This document shows positions 37,802 to 46,580 of a DNA stretch of 64,000 bases, one piece after another. The first letter of the stretch is position 1; each line of letters begins with the position of its first letter. Both the position numbers and the translations under genes were made by a program. Under the pieces are notes generated by a model. The model had not been told where the DNA came from. It searched no databases and saw only the letters and a program-made list of their open reading frames with translations. The stretch lies in assembly GCA_963675925.2 (NCBI GenBank), contig CAXXIB010000004.1, positions 310,001 through 374,000 on the forward strand, given 5' to 3'. Source of the stretch: CAXXOK01 sp963675925 (GTDB taxonomy: Bacteria; Bacillota; Clostridia; Christensenellales; Aristaeellaceae).

Positions 37802-38641
37802 TTATCCTTTCACCGATCCACCGGTGATGCCCTCAACATAGAACTTCTGCATGATGATGAACAGAATGGAGATCGGGATGGAAACAATCACCCCACCTGC
37901 GCAGAACTGGCCGAAGTAGGAGTTAATGCGCACCTTGTCCACCATGGCATACAGGCCGATAGCAACGGTTTTGTTCTCCGACAAGCCGGAGTTTAGCATG
38001 ATGTTGGCGAAGATGAAATCCATCCACGGTATCAGGAAGGCGGCGATCACCGTATATACGATAATCGGCTTGGACAGGGGTAATACTATCTTGTAAAAGA
38101 CCTTGAACTCCGATGCCCCCTCGATGTACGCGGCCTCGCGCATGGAGCGGGGTACGGTGTCAAAGAAGCCTTTGGCGATCAGATATCCCAGCCCGGAACT
38201 GCCCGAATACACGAAGATCAGCCCGATGTTGCTGTTCGTCAGCCCGATGGATTTCATTATGAAGTACACCGCGATCATCGCCAGAAAACCGGGGAACAGC
38301 GAAAGCGTGCTGGCAAAGGTAATCAGCCCTTTGCGCGCCTTAAAGCGCATACAACTCATAGCGTAGGCCACCATCAGCACAAAGGTGGACGAGATGATGC
38401 ACGTAAACACCGCGATAATAAAGGTGTTGCGAAACCAGCTTGGGAAGCGGGCTACATCATCCATACCAAACAGCAGGGTGCGGTAATTGTTCAGCGACAG
38501 CTCCGCCGGGAAAAACGAGCGGATATTGGGCCCGGTATCGGCACTGAAGGAGGTCGCCACCAGCCAGATGATGGGAATCATCCAAAACAGCACCAAAAAG
38601 GCGAGCACCAGATGTCGCATGGTCAGCCTGAATAGTTTCAC
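37802..38641 (-). CDS. ganQ: MalG/GanQ-like sugar ABC transporter permease
   Basis: This 279-residue inner-membrane subunit has six hydrophobic segments. The cytoplasmic E-A-A-x-x-x-G loop near residue 170 reads E-A-A-Y-I-E-G-A-S-E-F, which docks the ATPase. It ends in T-G-G-S-V-K-G, as MalG types do. It overlaps the upstream permease gene by four bases. The locus (binding protein, two permeases, divergent GH53 galactanase) matches the gan organisation of Bacillus subtilis, so import of galacto-oligosaccharides is likely; maltodextrins are the alternative. Confidence 0.85.
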   Translation of the reverse strand: MKLFRLTMRHLVLAFLVLFWMIPIIWLVATSFSADTGPNIRSFFPAELSLNNYRTLLFGMDDVARFPSWFRNTFIIAVFTCIISSTFVLMVAYAMSCMRFKARKGLITFASTLSLFPGFLAMIAVYFIMKSIGLTNSNIGLIFVYSGSSGLGYLIAKGFFDTVPRSMREAAYIEGASEFKVFYKIVLPLSKPIIVYTVIAAFLIPWMDFIFANIMLNSGLSENKTVAIGLYAMVDKVRINSYFGQFCAGGVIVSIPISILFIIMQKFYVEGITGGSVKG

Positions 38642-40110
38642 TGGAATCTCTCCTCTCGGTCGCCGCGGATGAGTATGCGAAACGCCAGTACCGTAAACAC
38701 AGCCGAAATCGCAAAGATAACAATACCGATGACCGATGCCATCTTATAGTTGTAGTAGTTCTGCGTCAGGCGGTACAGCCAGGTGACGAGCAGATCCACC
38801 TCCTGGGCGTTGGAGTTGGCCAAAAGCTGGTCCTTGGTCACAAACACATCGTTGGTTAGCAGGTAGATCACGTTGAAATTGTTGATATTTTGCGTTATTG
38901 AGGTCACCAGAAAAGGCGCGGTGACAAACAGGATATACGGCATGGTAATCTTACGGAAGCTTTGAAAGGCGTTGGCACCGTCGATGCGTGCGCTTTCCAG
39001 AATGTCGGTGGGGATGTTCATCAGAATTCCGGTGGCAATCAGCATCAGGTACGGAATGCCGATCCACATATTAATCAGGATGATCATGACCTTGGTCCAT
39101 ACCGGATCGGTCAAGAACGGGATATAGGCGGAGCCCTGCGACAAAAGCCCGATTTGCTTGAAGAAATCCGTAATGCCTACATTTGCAAATATGGTATTGA
39201 CAATGCCGGTATTAGCAAAGAAGTTACGTACCAGCAACAGTGATACAAACTGCGGCACCGCAATGGTGATGATGAACATCGTCCGCCACATGCGCTTGAG
39301 CCGCGTTCGTTTGTTGTTGATGAACATCGCCAGCAGGATGCCGAAAAAGAAGTTAGTGAACGTAGCAAAGAACGCCCAGATCAGCGTCCAGCTCAGCACC
39401 CGGGCAAACGAGTACCCAAACGTAATGGTCTGCGACTGCGTAAACAGCGTTTTAAAGTTGCTTAAACCTGTCCAGGTAAACAGGTTGGTGGGCACCATGT
39501 GGGTTTGATCGTAGTTGGTGAAGGCGACGCAGATCATTACCAGCAGAGGGAGTATGGTAAACAGCATCACGCCAAGGCTTGGCAGCGTCAGCAGTGTGAT
39601 GTGAAAGCGTTCATTGAGCAGGGTACGAACGTCGTCTGAAAAGCGGTTGATTTTCTTCCCGCTTTCCGCCTGTATTTGCAGTTGCCGCACCGCATGAATG
39701 TTCTTAATCCAAAACAGCACAACGGCTACGAGGATAATAATACCGATCAACCCAAACAGAAGAATCATGAACGAGTGATCGAAATCGTTGACCTCGTTTT
39801 TCATGGTTTCGGGGTTGAAAACCGCCGCGCGCTTCACCGTGCCCAGCGTACCGAACTTGCTTAGGTACGGCCACAGCGCGATAGGATAGAAAACAAAGAT
39901 AAACGCCTGGAGCACTGTGACCAGCACGCCTTTAACAATTTGCCTGCGCCTGAAATAGCCCGTGCCGAATAGAATGAGCGATAGCCGGACCCACAGGTCA
40001 CCTTCCCGGAGATCATGGTAAAAGTCAGTGAAAAACGAAACCAATGCAAGGCCGACGTTTTTCAGCGATCCTTTTTGTCCCCGAATCTCCGTGGTTTGCA
40101 GCGAGTGCAT
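38638..40110 (-). CDS. ganP: MalF/GanP-like sugar ABC transporter permease
   Basis: This 490-residue permease has an N-terminal extension typical of long MalF types. Residues 1-60 are cytoplasmic, with spans near 65-85 and 115-135, followed by a linker and six core spans from about 175. The ATPase-docking loop E-S-A-R-I-D-G-A-N-A-F lies near residue 390. AAGGAGG precedes the ATG. It is preceded by an intergenic hairpin that probably lowers permease expression below that of the binding protein. Confidence 0.85.
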   Translation of the reverse strand: MHSLQTTEIRGQKGSLKNVGLALVSFFTDFYHDLREGDLWVRLSLILFGTGYFRRRQIVKGVLVTVLQAFIFVFYPIALWPYLSKFGTLGTVKRAAVFNPETMKNEVNDFDHSFMILLFGLIGIIILVAVVLFWIKNIHAVRQLQIQAESGKKINRFSDDVRTLLNERFHITLLTLPSLGVMLFTILPLLVMICVAFTNYDQTHMVPTNLFTWTGLSNFKTLFTQSQTITFGYSFARVLSWTLIWAFFATFTNFFFGILLAMFINNKRTRLKRMWRTMFIITIAVPQFVSLLLVRNFFANTGIVNTIFANVGITDFFKQIGLLSQGSAYIPFLTDPVWTKVMIILINMWIGIPYLMLIATGILMNIPTDILESARIDGANAFQSFRKITMPYILFVTAPFLVTSITQNINNFNVIYLLTNDVFVTKDQLLANSNAQEVDLLVTWLYRLTQNYYNYKMASVIGIVIFAISAVFTVLAFRILIRGDREERFQ

Positions 40111-40132
40111 CGCAGCCCTCCTTCCTTTAGGA

Positions 40133-40172
40133 AAACAGCCCGCGTGCCCATTGCTGAGCGCGCGGGCATGTT
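40133..40172 (-). terminator. intergenic attenuating hairpin between binding protein and permeases
   Basis: On the minus strand GCCCGCG and CGCGGGC form a GC-rich stem followed by TGTTTTCC. A leaky terminator or mRNA-stabilising hairpin in this position is common for sugar ABC operons. Confidence 0.65.
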
Positions 40173-40198
40173 ACCATCAACCCGTTGGGTGATTTTGC

Positions 40199-41410
40199 TT
40201 ATTGCACAGGTGCCGTAATACCGGCGACCATGTTATCCAGCAGGGTTTGCAGGTCAGTTCCATCGGCGTTGCCGCCGTAGATGATCGCGCCAAACGATGC
40301 TGCGGGGCCCCAGTAGTTGCCGCCAACGCGCTGGGTCGTTGCGTATGCGCTTTGCTCTGCCAGTGCGGCGATTGCGGGTGCTGCCTGCACCTCAGGCGAT
40401 GCACCGGCTGCGAGGTTGGACGGGCCCTGACCACGAAGCGTAAAGCGGGAAACCTGGCTTTGCTCGTTGGTCATAAAGTCTGCAAACATCATCGCCCAGC
40501 CGACATTGGCACTATAGGCATTCACGCCCACCAGTTTGTAGCCGGCAAAGGACGCCATTTGCACCTGCTCACCGGCCACCGTATAGGTGGGCAGCTTGGT
40601 GGCGGCGTAGTTCTCGCCCCAGGCTTCGGCTGCTGCGTTGGCGTTCCAAACACCGTTGATCCCAGCGATGACCGAGCCTTCTTTGATGCCGGTGACGAAT
40701 TCGCCGTCACCCTGGTTGACAAATCCGGGATTGGCTGCGATATCGAGCATGCCCTGGGCAACATCAACACCCTTGATGGGGGTATCGGTCGCATTCCAGT
40801 TGCTTTCGTTGTTCACGCCATCAGGCAGAAGCTGCATGGTGAGGCCTGCGCCGGCAAAGAACGAATACATATACCAGCCGCCGCTCATTTCCATGGATAC
40901 CTTTTTACCGGCTGCCGCCGCTTTGTCAAGCATGGCATCCATGGTCATGACATCGTCTTCGGTGAAGTATTCTTTGTTGTAGAACATGAAGTAGCCGTTA
41001 TCGGCCGTTGCAGGATAGGCGTACAGGGTGCCGTCCACCGTTGCGGCGGCCACGGAGCCTGCGCTGTTGCGTGCAACCACATCTTCCACATTCAGGGATA
41101 CGGGCTGCAGGGCACCGGCGTTGACCAGTTCGCCCAGCTGATCATCAGCAAAGGTGAATACGTCCGCCGCAGCGGTGATATCGGTCAGCACCGTAGCTTT
41201 GGCGGTTGATTCGGACTGAATGCCGACTTTGATGTCAAACTTGGTGGTGGGATTGGCGGCCTTGAAGTTGTCGATGACACCGTTGATCCATTCCTGATCC
41301 AGATCGTCGCCGACCCAAACCAAAAGCGCAACCGTGTCTTCCGCAAACGCCGTTGCGGTCAGGCCGAACAGCATGGCTACTGCCAGGAATACAGCAAGAA
41401 TTTTTTTCAT
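40199..41410 (-). CDS. ganS: extracellular oligosaccharide-binding protein (GanS/MalE-like)
   Basis: This 403-residue protein has a signal peptide (1-23, ending A-F-A-E) without a clear lipobox Cys. It has the MalE-type fold: W-V-G-D-D-L-D-Q-E-W-I near residue 32, G-Q-G-P-S-N-L-A-A near 325 and a C-terminal W-G-P-A-A-S-F-G-A. It captures the sugar for the two permeases downstream. A near-perfect sigma-A promoter drives the gene. The missing lipobox is notable, as Gram-positive binding proteins are usually lipoproteins. Confidence 0.87.
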   Translation of the reverse strand: MKKILAVFLAVAMLFGLTATAFAEDTVALLVWVGDDLDQEWINGVIDNFKAANPTTKFDIKVGIQSESTAKATVLTDITAAADVFTFADDQLGELVNAGALQPVSLNVEDVVARNSAGSVAAATVDGTLYAYPATADNGYFMFYNKEYFTEDDVMTMDAMLDKAAAAGKKVSMEMSGGWYMYSFFAGAGLTMQLLPDGVNNESNWNATDTPIKGVDVAQGMLDIAANPGFVNQGDGEFVTGIKEGSVIAGINGVWNANAAAEAWGENYAATKLPTYTVAGEQVQMASFAGYKLVGVNAYSANVGWAMMFADFMTNEQSQVSRFTLRGQGPSNLAAGASPEVQAAPAIAALAEQSAYATTQRVGGNYWGPAASFGAIIYGGNADGTDLQTLLDNMVAGITAPVQ

Positions 41411-41472
41411 GAGAATACCTCCGTTTTTTATTGTGTTTTTGGGATATGTTGCTTGTGTGTCAGTGTAGTTTG

Positions 41473-41501
41473 ACTATACCACGCTACCGATTTCGTGTCA
41501 A
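41473..41501 (-). promoter_or_regulatory. promoter of the ganSPQ-like operon
   Basis: On the minus strand, TTGACA (41496-41501), a 17-base spacer and TATAGT (41473-41478). It is divergent from the galactanase promoter. Confidence 0.85.
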
Positions 41502-41566
41502 TGATTCTTATTGGCTGAAACCGGTAAAATCGCTGTAAAACCGCGGCAATACCTACGCCGGTATGC

Positions 41567-41596
41567 TTGCCCGCCGGTTTTCCGCTATGCTATACT
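41567..41596 (+). promoter_or_regulatory. promoter of the GH53 galactanase gene
   Basis: TTGCCC (41567-41572), an 18-base spacer and TATACT (41591-41596), 45 bases upstream of the start codon; AAAGGGG is the ribosome site. Confidence 0.65.
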
Positions 41597-41641
41597 ATAA
41601 CCAACTGACAGCTCTGTGAAACCGGATAAAGGGGAACTCTT

Positions 41642-43543
41642 ATGTTAAAAATATTGCATCGTTTCGTCTGTTTCATTGTATTGCTCTGCGTGGTTTGCAT
41701 CGCCCTGCCCGCCATGGCGGATGGCATATTCGTCACCCCGGTGGATGGCCTGCCGGAGGATTTTCTGTTTGCCGCTGATGTGTCCAGCGTGCTATCGCTG
41801 GAAAACAGCGGGGTACAGTTTTACGGCCCTGATGGTACCAAGGGCGATCTGTTCCACCTGCTGAAAGATGGCGGGTTCAAAGCCTTGCGCGTGCGCGTGT
41901 GGGTCGATCCCTTTGATGCCCAGGGGAACCCCTACGGCGGCGGCGTATGCGACATTCAGGTCGCAGCACAGATTGCCCGGCGCGCAGCGGACGCAGGCCT
42001 GCAGCTGATTGTTGACTTCCATTACAGCGATTTTTGGGCAGACCCGAAAAAGCAGATGAGTCCAAAGGCATGGGAGAGCATGACGGTCGATGAAAAGGCC
42101 GACGCACTCTACCAATACACCTGCGAAAGCCTGCAAGCGATTGCCGCAACCGGTGCCAACATCGCCATGGTGCAGGTCGGCAACGAAACCGACTCCGCCA
42201 TTGCAGGGGTTAAAAACTGGAATGATATGGCGGTGTTGTTCAAAGCTGGCAGCCGCGCCGTGCGCGATACCCTGCCGAACGCATTGGTCGCCCTGCATTT
42301 TTCCAAACCCGATGCACGCTACGCCCGGCTGCTTTGGGCCCGCAGCGTGGATTACGATGTATACGCTGTCAGCTACTACCCCTTCTGGCACGGCACGCTG
42401 GAAAACCTGACCCAGGTGCTACAATCCGTAGCCGAAGAATACGGTAAGCTGACCTTTGTTGCAGAAACTTCCTATATCTATACGCAGGAAAACGGCGATT
42501 TGCAGCCCAACTCCGTGCCCGCAACCGGCAGCATGCTGGACTTTGCTTCCACCCTGCAAGGCCAGGCCAACGCCCTGAGGGCGGTGACCCAAGCCGCGGT
42601 CGACGGCGGCGCCTTCGGGTGGAGCTACTGGGAACCCGCCTGGCTGCCGGTGCCCGGCGATACGCTGGAAGCGCAGTCCGCCCTGTGGGAGCAGTACGGC
42701 TCGGGCTGGGCAAGCTCCTACGCGACCGACTATGACCCAAATGATGCCGGTCTCTATTATGGCGGCACCTCCTGGGACAATCAGGCGCTGTTTGACTTTG
42801 CCGGGCACGCACTGCCTACGCTGTCCCTCCCCCTGTACTGCTACACAGGGTCCACAGCGCAGCGGAAGGTGGACAGCTATCAGGATGCCACGGCCCTCGG
42901 CTTTGCGGGCGACTCCGTGACCATGCCGGAGACTGTGGACGCGGTCTTCAACGACGGTTCCATGGAAGCCCTGCCCGTCAGCTGGGACAGCGCCCAGGTG
43001 CAGCAGGCGGAAACCACCGGGGTCGGCATCTATACCATTGACGGTATTGCAGGCGGCACAGCCGTACAGTGCCTGCTGACCATCACCGCCGATAACTACC
43101 TGCTCAACCCCGGCTTTGAAGACAGCGATATGAGCATGTGGCGTATTGACAACATCGACGGCGTGACCGATCAGATCTACCGGGCTGAAAGCATGAACGA
43201 TATCAAGTCCGGCAGCGGGCTGTTGCACTTCTACGACCCGGAAAGCGTGGAGTTCCGCATTGAGCAGACCGTAACGGGCCTTGCGGACGGCAACTATAAC
43301 TTTAGTCTGTACATCCACGGCGGCGACGCAGGCGAGCAGCATATGTATATTTACGCCATGGTCGGCGAAGAGGTCTTCGCTACAGCGGATATGTCCATCA
43401 CCAAATGGCAGGAGTGGCAGCACCCGACGATTGAGAACATCCCCGTCACCGGTGGCACGATCACCGTCGGGGCGTATGTACAGGCATCCGGCTCCGGCCC
43501 TTGGGGCAAGTTGGACGACTGGATGCTCAACAAAGCAAAGTAG
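41642..43543 (+). CDS. ganB: secreted GH53 endo-beta-1,4-galactanase
   Basis: This 633-residue enzyme cuts arabinogalactan or pectic galactan outside the cell. It has a signal peptide (1-26) and a GH53 barrel at about 40-400: A-D-V-S-S-V, L-R-V-R-V-W-V-D-P, D-F-H-Y-S-D-F-W-A-D-P, acid/base Glu in V-G-N-E-T (about 182) and nucleophile Glu in F-V-A-E-T-S-Y (about 277). An Ig-like Big_4-type domain follows (405-480). The last part is a carbohydrate-binding-like beta domain (490-633, starting L-N-P-G-F-E-D). There is no sortase anchor. It is divergent from ganSPQ, fitting cleavage outside and import of products. Confidence 0.93.
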   Translation: MLKILHRFVCFIVLLCVVCIALPAMADGIFVTPVDGLPEDFLFAADVSSVLSLENSGVQFYGPDGTKGDLFHLLKDGGFKALRVRVWVDPFDAQGNPYGGGVCDIQVAAQIARRAADAGLQLIVDFHYSDFWADPKKQMSPKAWESMTVDEKADALYQYTCESLQAIAATGANIAMVQVGNETDSAIAGVKNWNDMAVLFKAGSRAVRDTLPNALVALHFSKPDARYARLLWARSVDYDVYAVSYYPFWHGTLENLTQVLQSVAEEYGKLTFVAETSYIYTQENGDLQPNSVPATGSMLDFASTLQGQANALRAVTQAAVDGGAFGWSYWEPAWLPVPGDTLEAQSALWEQYGSGWASSYATDYDPNDAGLYYGGTSWDNQALFDFAGHALPTLSLPLYCYTGSTAQRKVDSYQDATALGFAGDSVTMPETVDAVFNDGSMEALPVSWDSAQVQQAETTGVGIYTIDGIAGGTAVQCLLTITADNYLLNPGFEDSDMSMWRIDNIDGVTDQIYRAESMNDIKSGSGLLHFYDPESVEFRIEQTVTGLADGNYNFSLYIHGGDAGEQHMYIYAMVGEEVFATADMSITKWQEWQHPTIENIPVTGGTITVGAYVQASGSGPWGKLDDWMLNKAK

Positions 43544-43552
43544 CAACGATCG

Positions 43553-44023
43553 ATGATTGAAATAAGAGATGTCAGCGTACTAAGTGCTGACGCGCAGCAA
43601 CTGCTTACGGAACTCAGCCGTGCCTTAACCGATATCACCGGAGCCAGCGGCGAACAGAGTTTTGACGCGACTGACCTGCTTGGCCCGCGCGCCGTGTTTG
43701 TAATTGCCTATCAAAGCGGCGTCCCCTGCGGCTGCGGTGCGCTGCGCCCGCTTACAAAGACCACGGCCGAGATCAAACGTGTATACGCCCGGCCCAATCA
43801 CCACGGCACAGGCAGTGCAATCGTCAGCGCGCTTGAAGCCAAAGCGTTAGCACTGGGCTATACACGGTTGATACTGGAAACGCGCAAGGTGAACACACGC
43901 GCCGTCGCATTCTACCGAAAGCTCGGCTACAGCGTATGCCCGAACTTTGGCCGGTACATCGTCAGAGACGATGCCGCCTGCATGAACAAAGAATTACTGG
44001 CATCGCCCCATACAAACCAATAG
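43553..44023 (+). CDS. GNAT family N-acetyltransferase
   Basis: This 156-residue enzyme has the typical R-V-Y-A-R-P-N-H-H-G-T-G-S-A-I acetyl-CoA loop near residue 82 and N-T-R-A-V-A-F-Y-R-K-L-G-Y near 115. It follows the galactanase stop by nine bases without an obvious ribosome site, so it may depend on the galactanase transcript. A role in galactan use is not implied. The substrate is unknown. Confidence 0.87.
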   Translation: MIEIRDVSVLSADAQQLLTELSRALTDITGASGEQSFDATDLLGPRAVFVIAYQSGVPCGCGALRPLTKTTAEIKRVYARPNHHGTGSAIVSALEAKALALGYTRLILETRKVNTRAVAFYRKLGYSVCPNFGRYIVRDDAACMNKELLASPHTNQ

Positions 44024-44032
44024 CCAGGTACC

Positions 44033-44073
44033 ACAACACCCTCCGCCGGAAACCCGGTAGAGGGTGTTGTTAT
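44033..44073. terminator. bidirectional terminator between GNAT and fabZ
   Basis: An 11-base stem ACAACACCCTC/GAGGGTGTTGT with a 16-base loop that itself can pair (CCGG/CCGG). It lies where the galactanase-GNAT transcript and the fab operon converge. Confidence 0.8.
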
Positions 44074-44145
44074 CTATGCCATATGTTTACTTTTTAGTAC
44101 AAGCGGCATCCCTGTCGGCTGTCGATACGGACCAACAGTGCATGG

Positions 44146-44568
44146 TCAAGACGCGTCCTTATCAATCAGCGCGATGGTGTATTCGCCTTCCACAACCTTG
44201 GTTTTCCCCACAAAGGCTTTGCCTTCGAGAATCACGAAGGGGCCGTTGTGGCGGATCACTTTGGCGTTGACATCCAGCCGGTCGCCGGGGCGGGCCGGGG
44301 TGCGGAACTTGACCTTGTTCATCCCGGCAAAGAAGGGAACTTTGCCAATGAGATCGTCTTTCAGCAGCAACGCCGCGCCCTGGGCGATAATCTCGCACAG
44401 CACCACGCCGGGCACCACAGGATTGCCGGGGAAATGCCCCTGCAAAAACCATTCGTCCCCCCGCACGGTATAGGTAGCGCGGGCGTATTCGCCGTCCAAA
44501 TTGATCTCATCCACCAAAAGCATCGGCTCCCGATGCGGGATGATTTGCTTAATCTCTTCTCTGTTCAT
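44146..44568 (-). CDS. fabZ: 3-hydroxyacyl-ACP dehydratase FabZ
   Basis: This 140-residue hot-dog enzyme dehydrates 3-hydroxyacyl-ACP in fatty acid elongation. I-I-P-H-R-E-P-M-L-L-V-D, the catalytic H-F-P-G-N-P-V-V-P-G-V (His about residue 47) and the Glu in L-C-E-I-I-A-Q (about 62) are intact. The ATG at 44568 overlaps the end of fabF by four bases. It is the last gene of the fab operon. Confidence 0.96.
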   Translation of the reverse strand: MNREEIKQIIPHREPMLLVDEINLDGEYARATYTVRGDEWFLQGHFPGNPVVPGVVLCEIIAQGAALLLKDDLIGKVPFFAGMNKVKFRTPARPGDRLDVNAKVIRHNGPFVILEGKAFVGKTKVVEGEYTIALIDKDAS

Positions 44569-45809
44569 TGCCGGGCCTTCCGCAATGCGATACAAGCGTT
44601 GTGTCCACCAAAGCCCAGTGAAATGTTCAGGGCCAGATCGCGCGGCGCTTCCCGCTTGACCAGCGGGACGTAATCCAGATCACAATCGGGATCAGGCTGC
44701 GTCAACCCGATGGTCGGCGGCAGGATACCGGTTTGCAGCGCCAGTGCGGAGGCAATGCACTCCGCCGCGCCCGCTGCACCCAACATGTGCCCGGTGACTG
44801 ATTTGGTGGAGGACACCATCGCACGGTTTGCGGCTTCTTCACCCATGGCCACCTTGATAGCCTTGGTTTCCGTACCGTCGTTGAGCGGCGTTCCGGTGCC
44901 GTGGGCGTTGATGTATACGCGGTCAGTTTCGGTATATCCGGCTTCTTCCATCGCCAGGCGAATCGCCCGTGCACTGGCTTCGGCCGAAGGATCGGGTGCG
45001 GTAATATGGAACGCGTCGCAGGTGTTACCGTAGCCGCAGATTTCGGCAATGATGGTCGCGCCGCGCTTTTTGGCATGTTCCTCGGATTCCAGCACCACCA
45101 CCGCTGCGCCTTCGGCGATGACAAACCCGCCGCGGCGGCTGTCAAACGGCAAGCTGGCCAGTAGCGGATCGGATGCGGTGGTCAGCGCCATGCAGTTGGT
45201 AAACCCGCCGACTGCCAGGGGGCAGATGGATGCTTCCGTACCGCCTGCGAGAATCGCATCGGCATATCCGGCTTTGATGGCATGAAACGCCTCGCCGATG
45301 GCATGGTTGGAGGTTGCACAGGCCGTAACCACAGGCAGGGTCGGGCCCTTGGCCCCAAAGGCGATGGCCGGATGGCCGGATGCCATATTCGCAATCAGTT
45401 TGGGGATGAAATGCGGGGAGATGCGCTCCGGCCCCTTTGCGTTACAGGTGGTCGCCGCTTCCATAAAGGTTTGAATGCCGCCAATACCCGACCCGATATA
45501 CACGCCCAGGCGTTCTGCCGGGATGTTTTCACCGGAGACGAGACCGGACTGGCCGATTGCCTCTCTGGCGGCGGCCATGGCATACTGGACAAACAAATCC
45601 ATTTTGCGGGCAGCGCCCTTTTCGATGCCGAAATTCGTGGGGTCAAAGTCTTTGACTTCTCCGGCGAGATGCACCTTCATGTCGCTGGAATCAAAGTGCG
45701 TAATGGTGTCAATGCCGCAGTTCCCCTCGATCAGCGAGTTCCAGAATGTATGGACATCCAAACCGACAGGGCTGATTGCGCCCATACCGGTAATCACAAC
45801 ACGGTTCAT
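44565..45809 (-). CDS. fabF: beta-ketoacyl-ACP synthase II
   Basis: This 414-residue condensing enzyme extends acyl-ACP with malonyl-ACP. Cys-His-His catalytic motifs are T-A-C-A-T-S-N (Cys about 163), N-A-H-G-T-G-T-P-L-N-D-G-T-E (about 303) and T-K-S-V-T-G-H-M-L-G-A-A-G-A (about 340). The N-terminus V-V-I-T-G-M-G is typical. It sits between fabG and fabZ, with 30 bases from fabG. Confidence 0.97.
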   Translation of the reverse strand: MNRVVITGMGAISPVGLDVHTFWNSLIEGNCGIDTITHFDSSDMKVHLAGEVKDFDPTNFGIEKGAARKMDLFVQYAMAAAREAIGQSGLVSGENIPAERLGVYIGSGIGGIQTFMEAATTCNAKGPERISPHFIPKLIANMASGHPAIAFGAKGPTLPVVTACATSNHAIGEAFHAIKAGYADAILAGGTEASICPLAVGGFTNCMALTTASDPLLASLPFDSRRGGFVIAEGAAVVVLESEEHAKKRGATIIAEICGYGNTCDAFHITAPDPSAEASARAIRLAMEEAGYTETDRVYINAHGTGTPLNDGTETKAIKVAMGEEAANRAMVSSTKSVTGHMLGAAGAAECIASALALQTGILPPTIGLTQPDPDCDLDYVPLVKREAPRDLALNISLGFGGHNACIALRKARQ

Positions 45810-45839
45810 ATGTTTCCTCCTCTATCGGGTCCGGGTTCC

Positions 45840-46580
45840 TTACATGCGCATGCCGCCATCCACCTGAATCACCTGACCGGTGATGTAGGCGGCTTCCTCC
45901 TGACAGAGGAAGGCCACCAGGTGGGCAACATCCTGTACTGTACCCATCCGCTTGAGCGGGATATAGTCGATTGCTTTTTCCAGAATCGCTTCAGGCATAG
46001 CGTCCGTCATATCCGTTTGGATAAATCCGGGGGCCACGGCGTTGCAGGTAATACCCCGCGAGGCCATTTCCTTGGCGATGGTCTTGGTCAGGCCGATCAT
46101 GCCTGCCTTGGCGGCAGAATAGTTCGCCTGGCCGGGGTTGCCCATCAGTCCTGCTACGGAGGTGATGTTCACAATGCGCCCGGCACGCTGCTTGAGCATA
46201 GTCTTGGACGCATGCCGAATCAGGTTGAATGCGCCTTTGAGGTTAGTGTCGATGACGGCATCAAAATCCTGCTCGCTCATGCGCATCACCAGCGTATCGC
46301 GGGTGATGCCGGCGTTGTTGACAAGGATATCGAGGCTGCCAAAGTCCGCTACGACGGTTTTGACCAAATCCTGCGTTGCGGCAAAGTCCGCCACGTCACA
46401 GGCGTAGGCCTTCACGCTTACAGGATAGTCTTGCAGCAGGGCTTCCGTTTCGTCAGCCATGGCTTTGTTGCTGGCATACAGGAAGGCGACGTTTGCGCCC
46501 TGCGCAGCCAGCGCCTGACAGATCGCACGGCCTATGCCACGGCTGCCACCCGATACCAGTGCGGTTTTGCCCGTCAGCAT
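45840..46580 (-). CDS. fabG: 3-oxoacyl-ACP reductase
   Basis: This 246-residue short-chain dehydrogenase reduces 3-ketoacyl-ACP with NADPH. The cofactor loop is S-G-G-S-R-G-I-G-R-A (about residue 10) and N-N-A-G-I-T-R-D is present. The catalytic Ser/Tyr/Lys lie in N-I-T-S-V-A-G and Y-S-A-A-K-A-G (about 138-156). The start overlaps the end of fabD by seven bases. Confidence 0.96.
   Translation of the reverse strand: MLTGKTALVSGGSRGIGRAICQALAAQGANVAFLYASNKAMADETEALLQDYPVSVKAYACDVADFAATQDLVKTVVADFGSLDILVNNAGITRDTLVMRMSEQDFDAVIDTNLKGAFNLIRHASKTMLKQRAGRIVNITSVAGLMGNPGQANYSAAKAGMIGLTKTIAKEMASRGITCNAVAPGFIQTDMTDAMPEAILEKAIDYIPLKRMGTVQDVAHLVAFLCQEEAAYITGQVIQVDGGMRM

Noticed and set aside
40202..41209. 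335-codon plus-strand frame opposite the sugar-binding protein
   Set aside because: It is antisense to a well-supported secreted protein with promoter and ribosome site; its composition is rich in Gly, His and Val without domain features.
42419..43546. 375-codon minus-strand frame opposite the galactanase
   Set aside because: It is a shadow of the GH53 gene; catalytic motifs and promoter support the plus strand.
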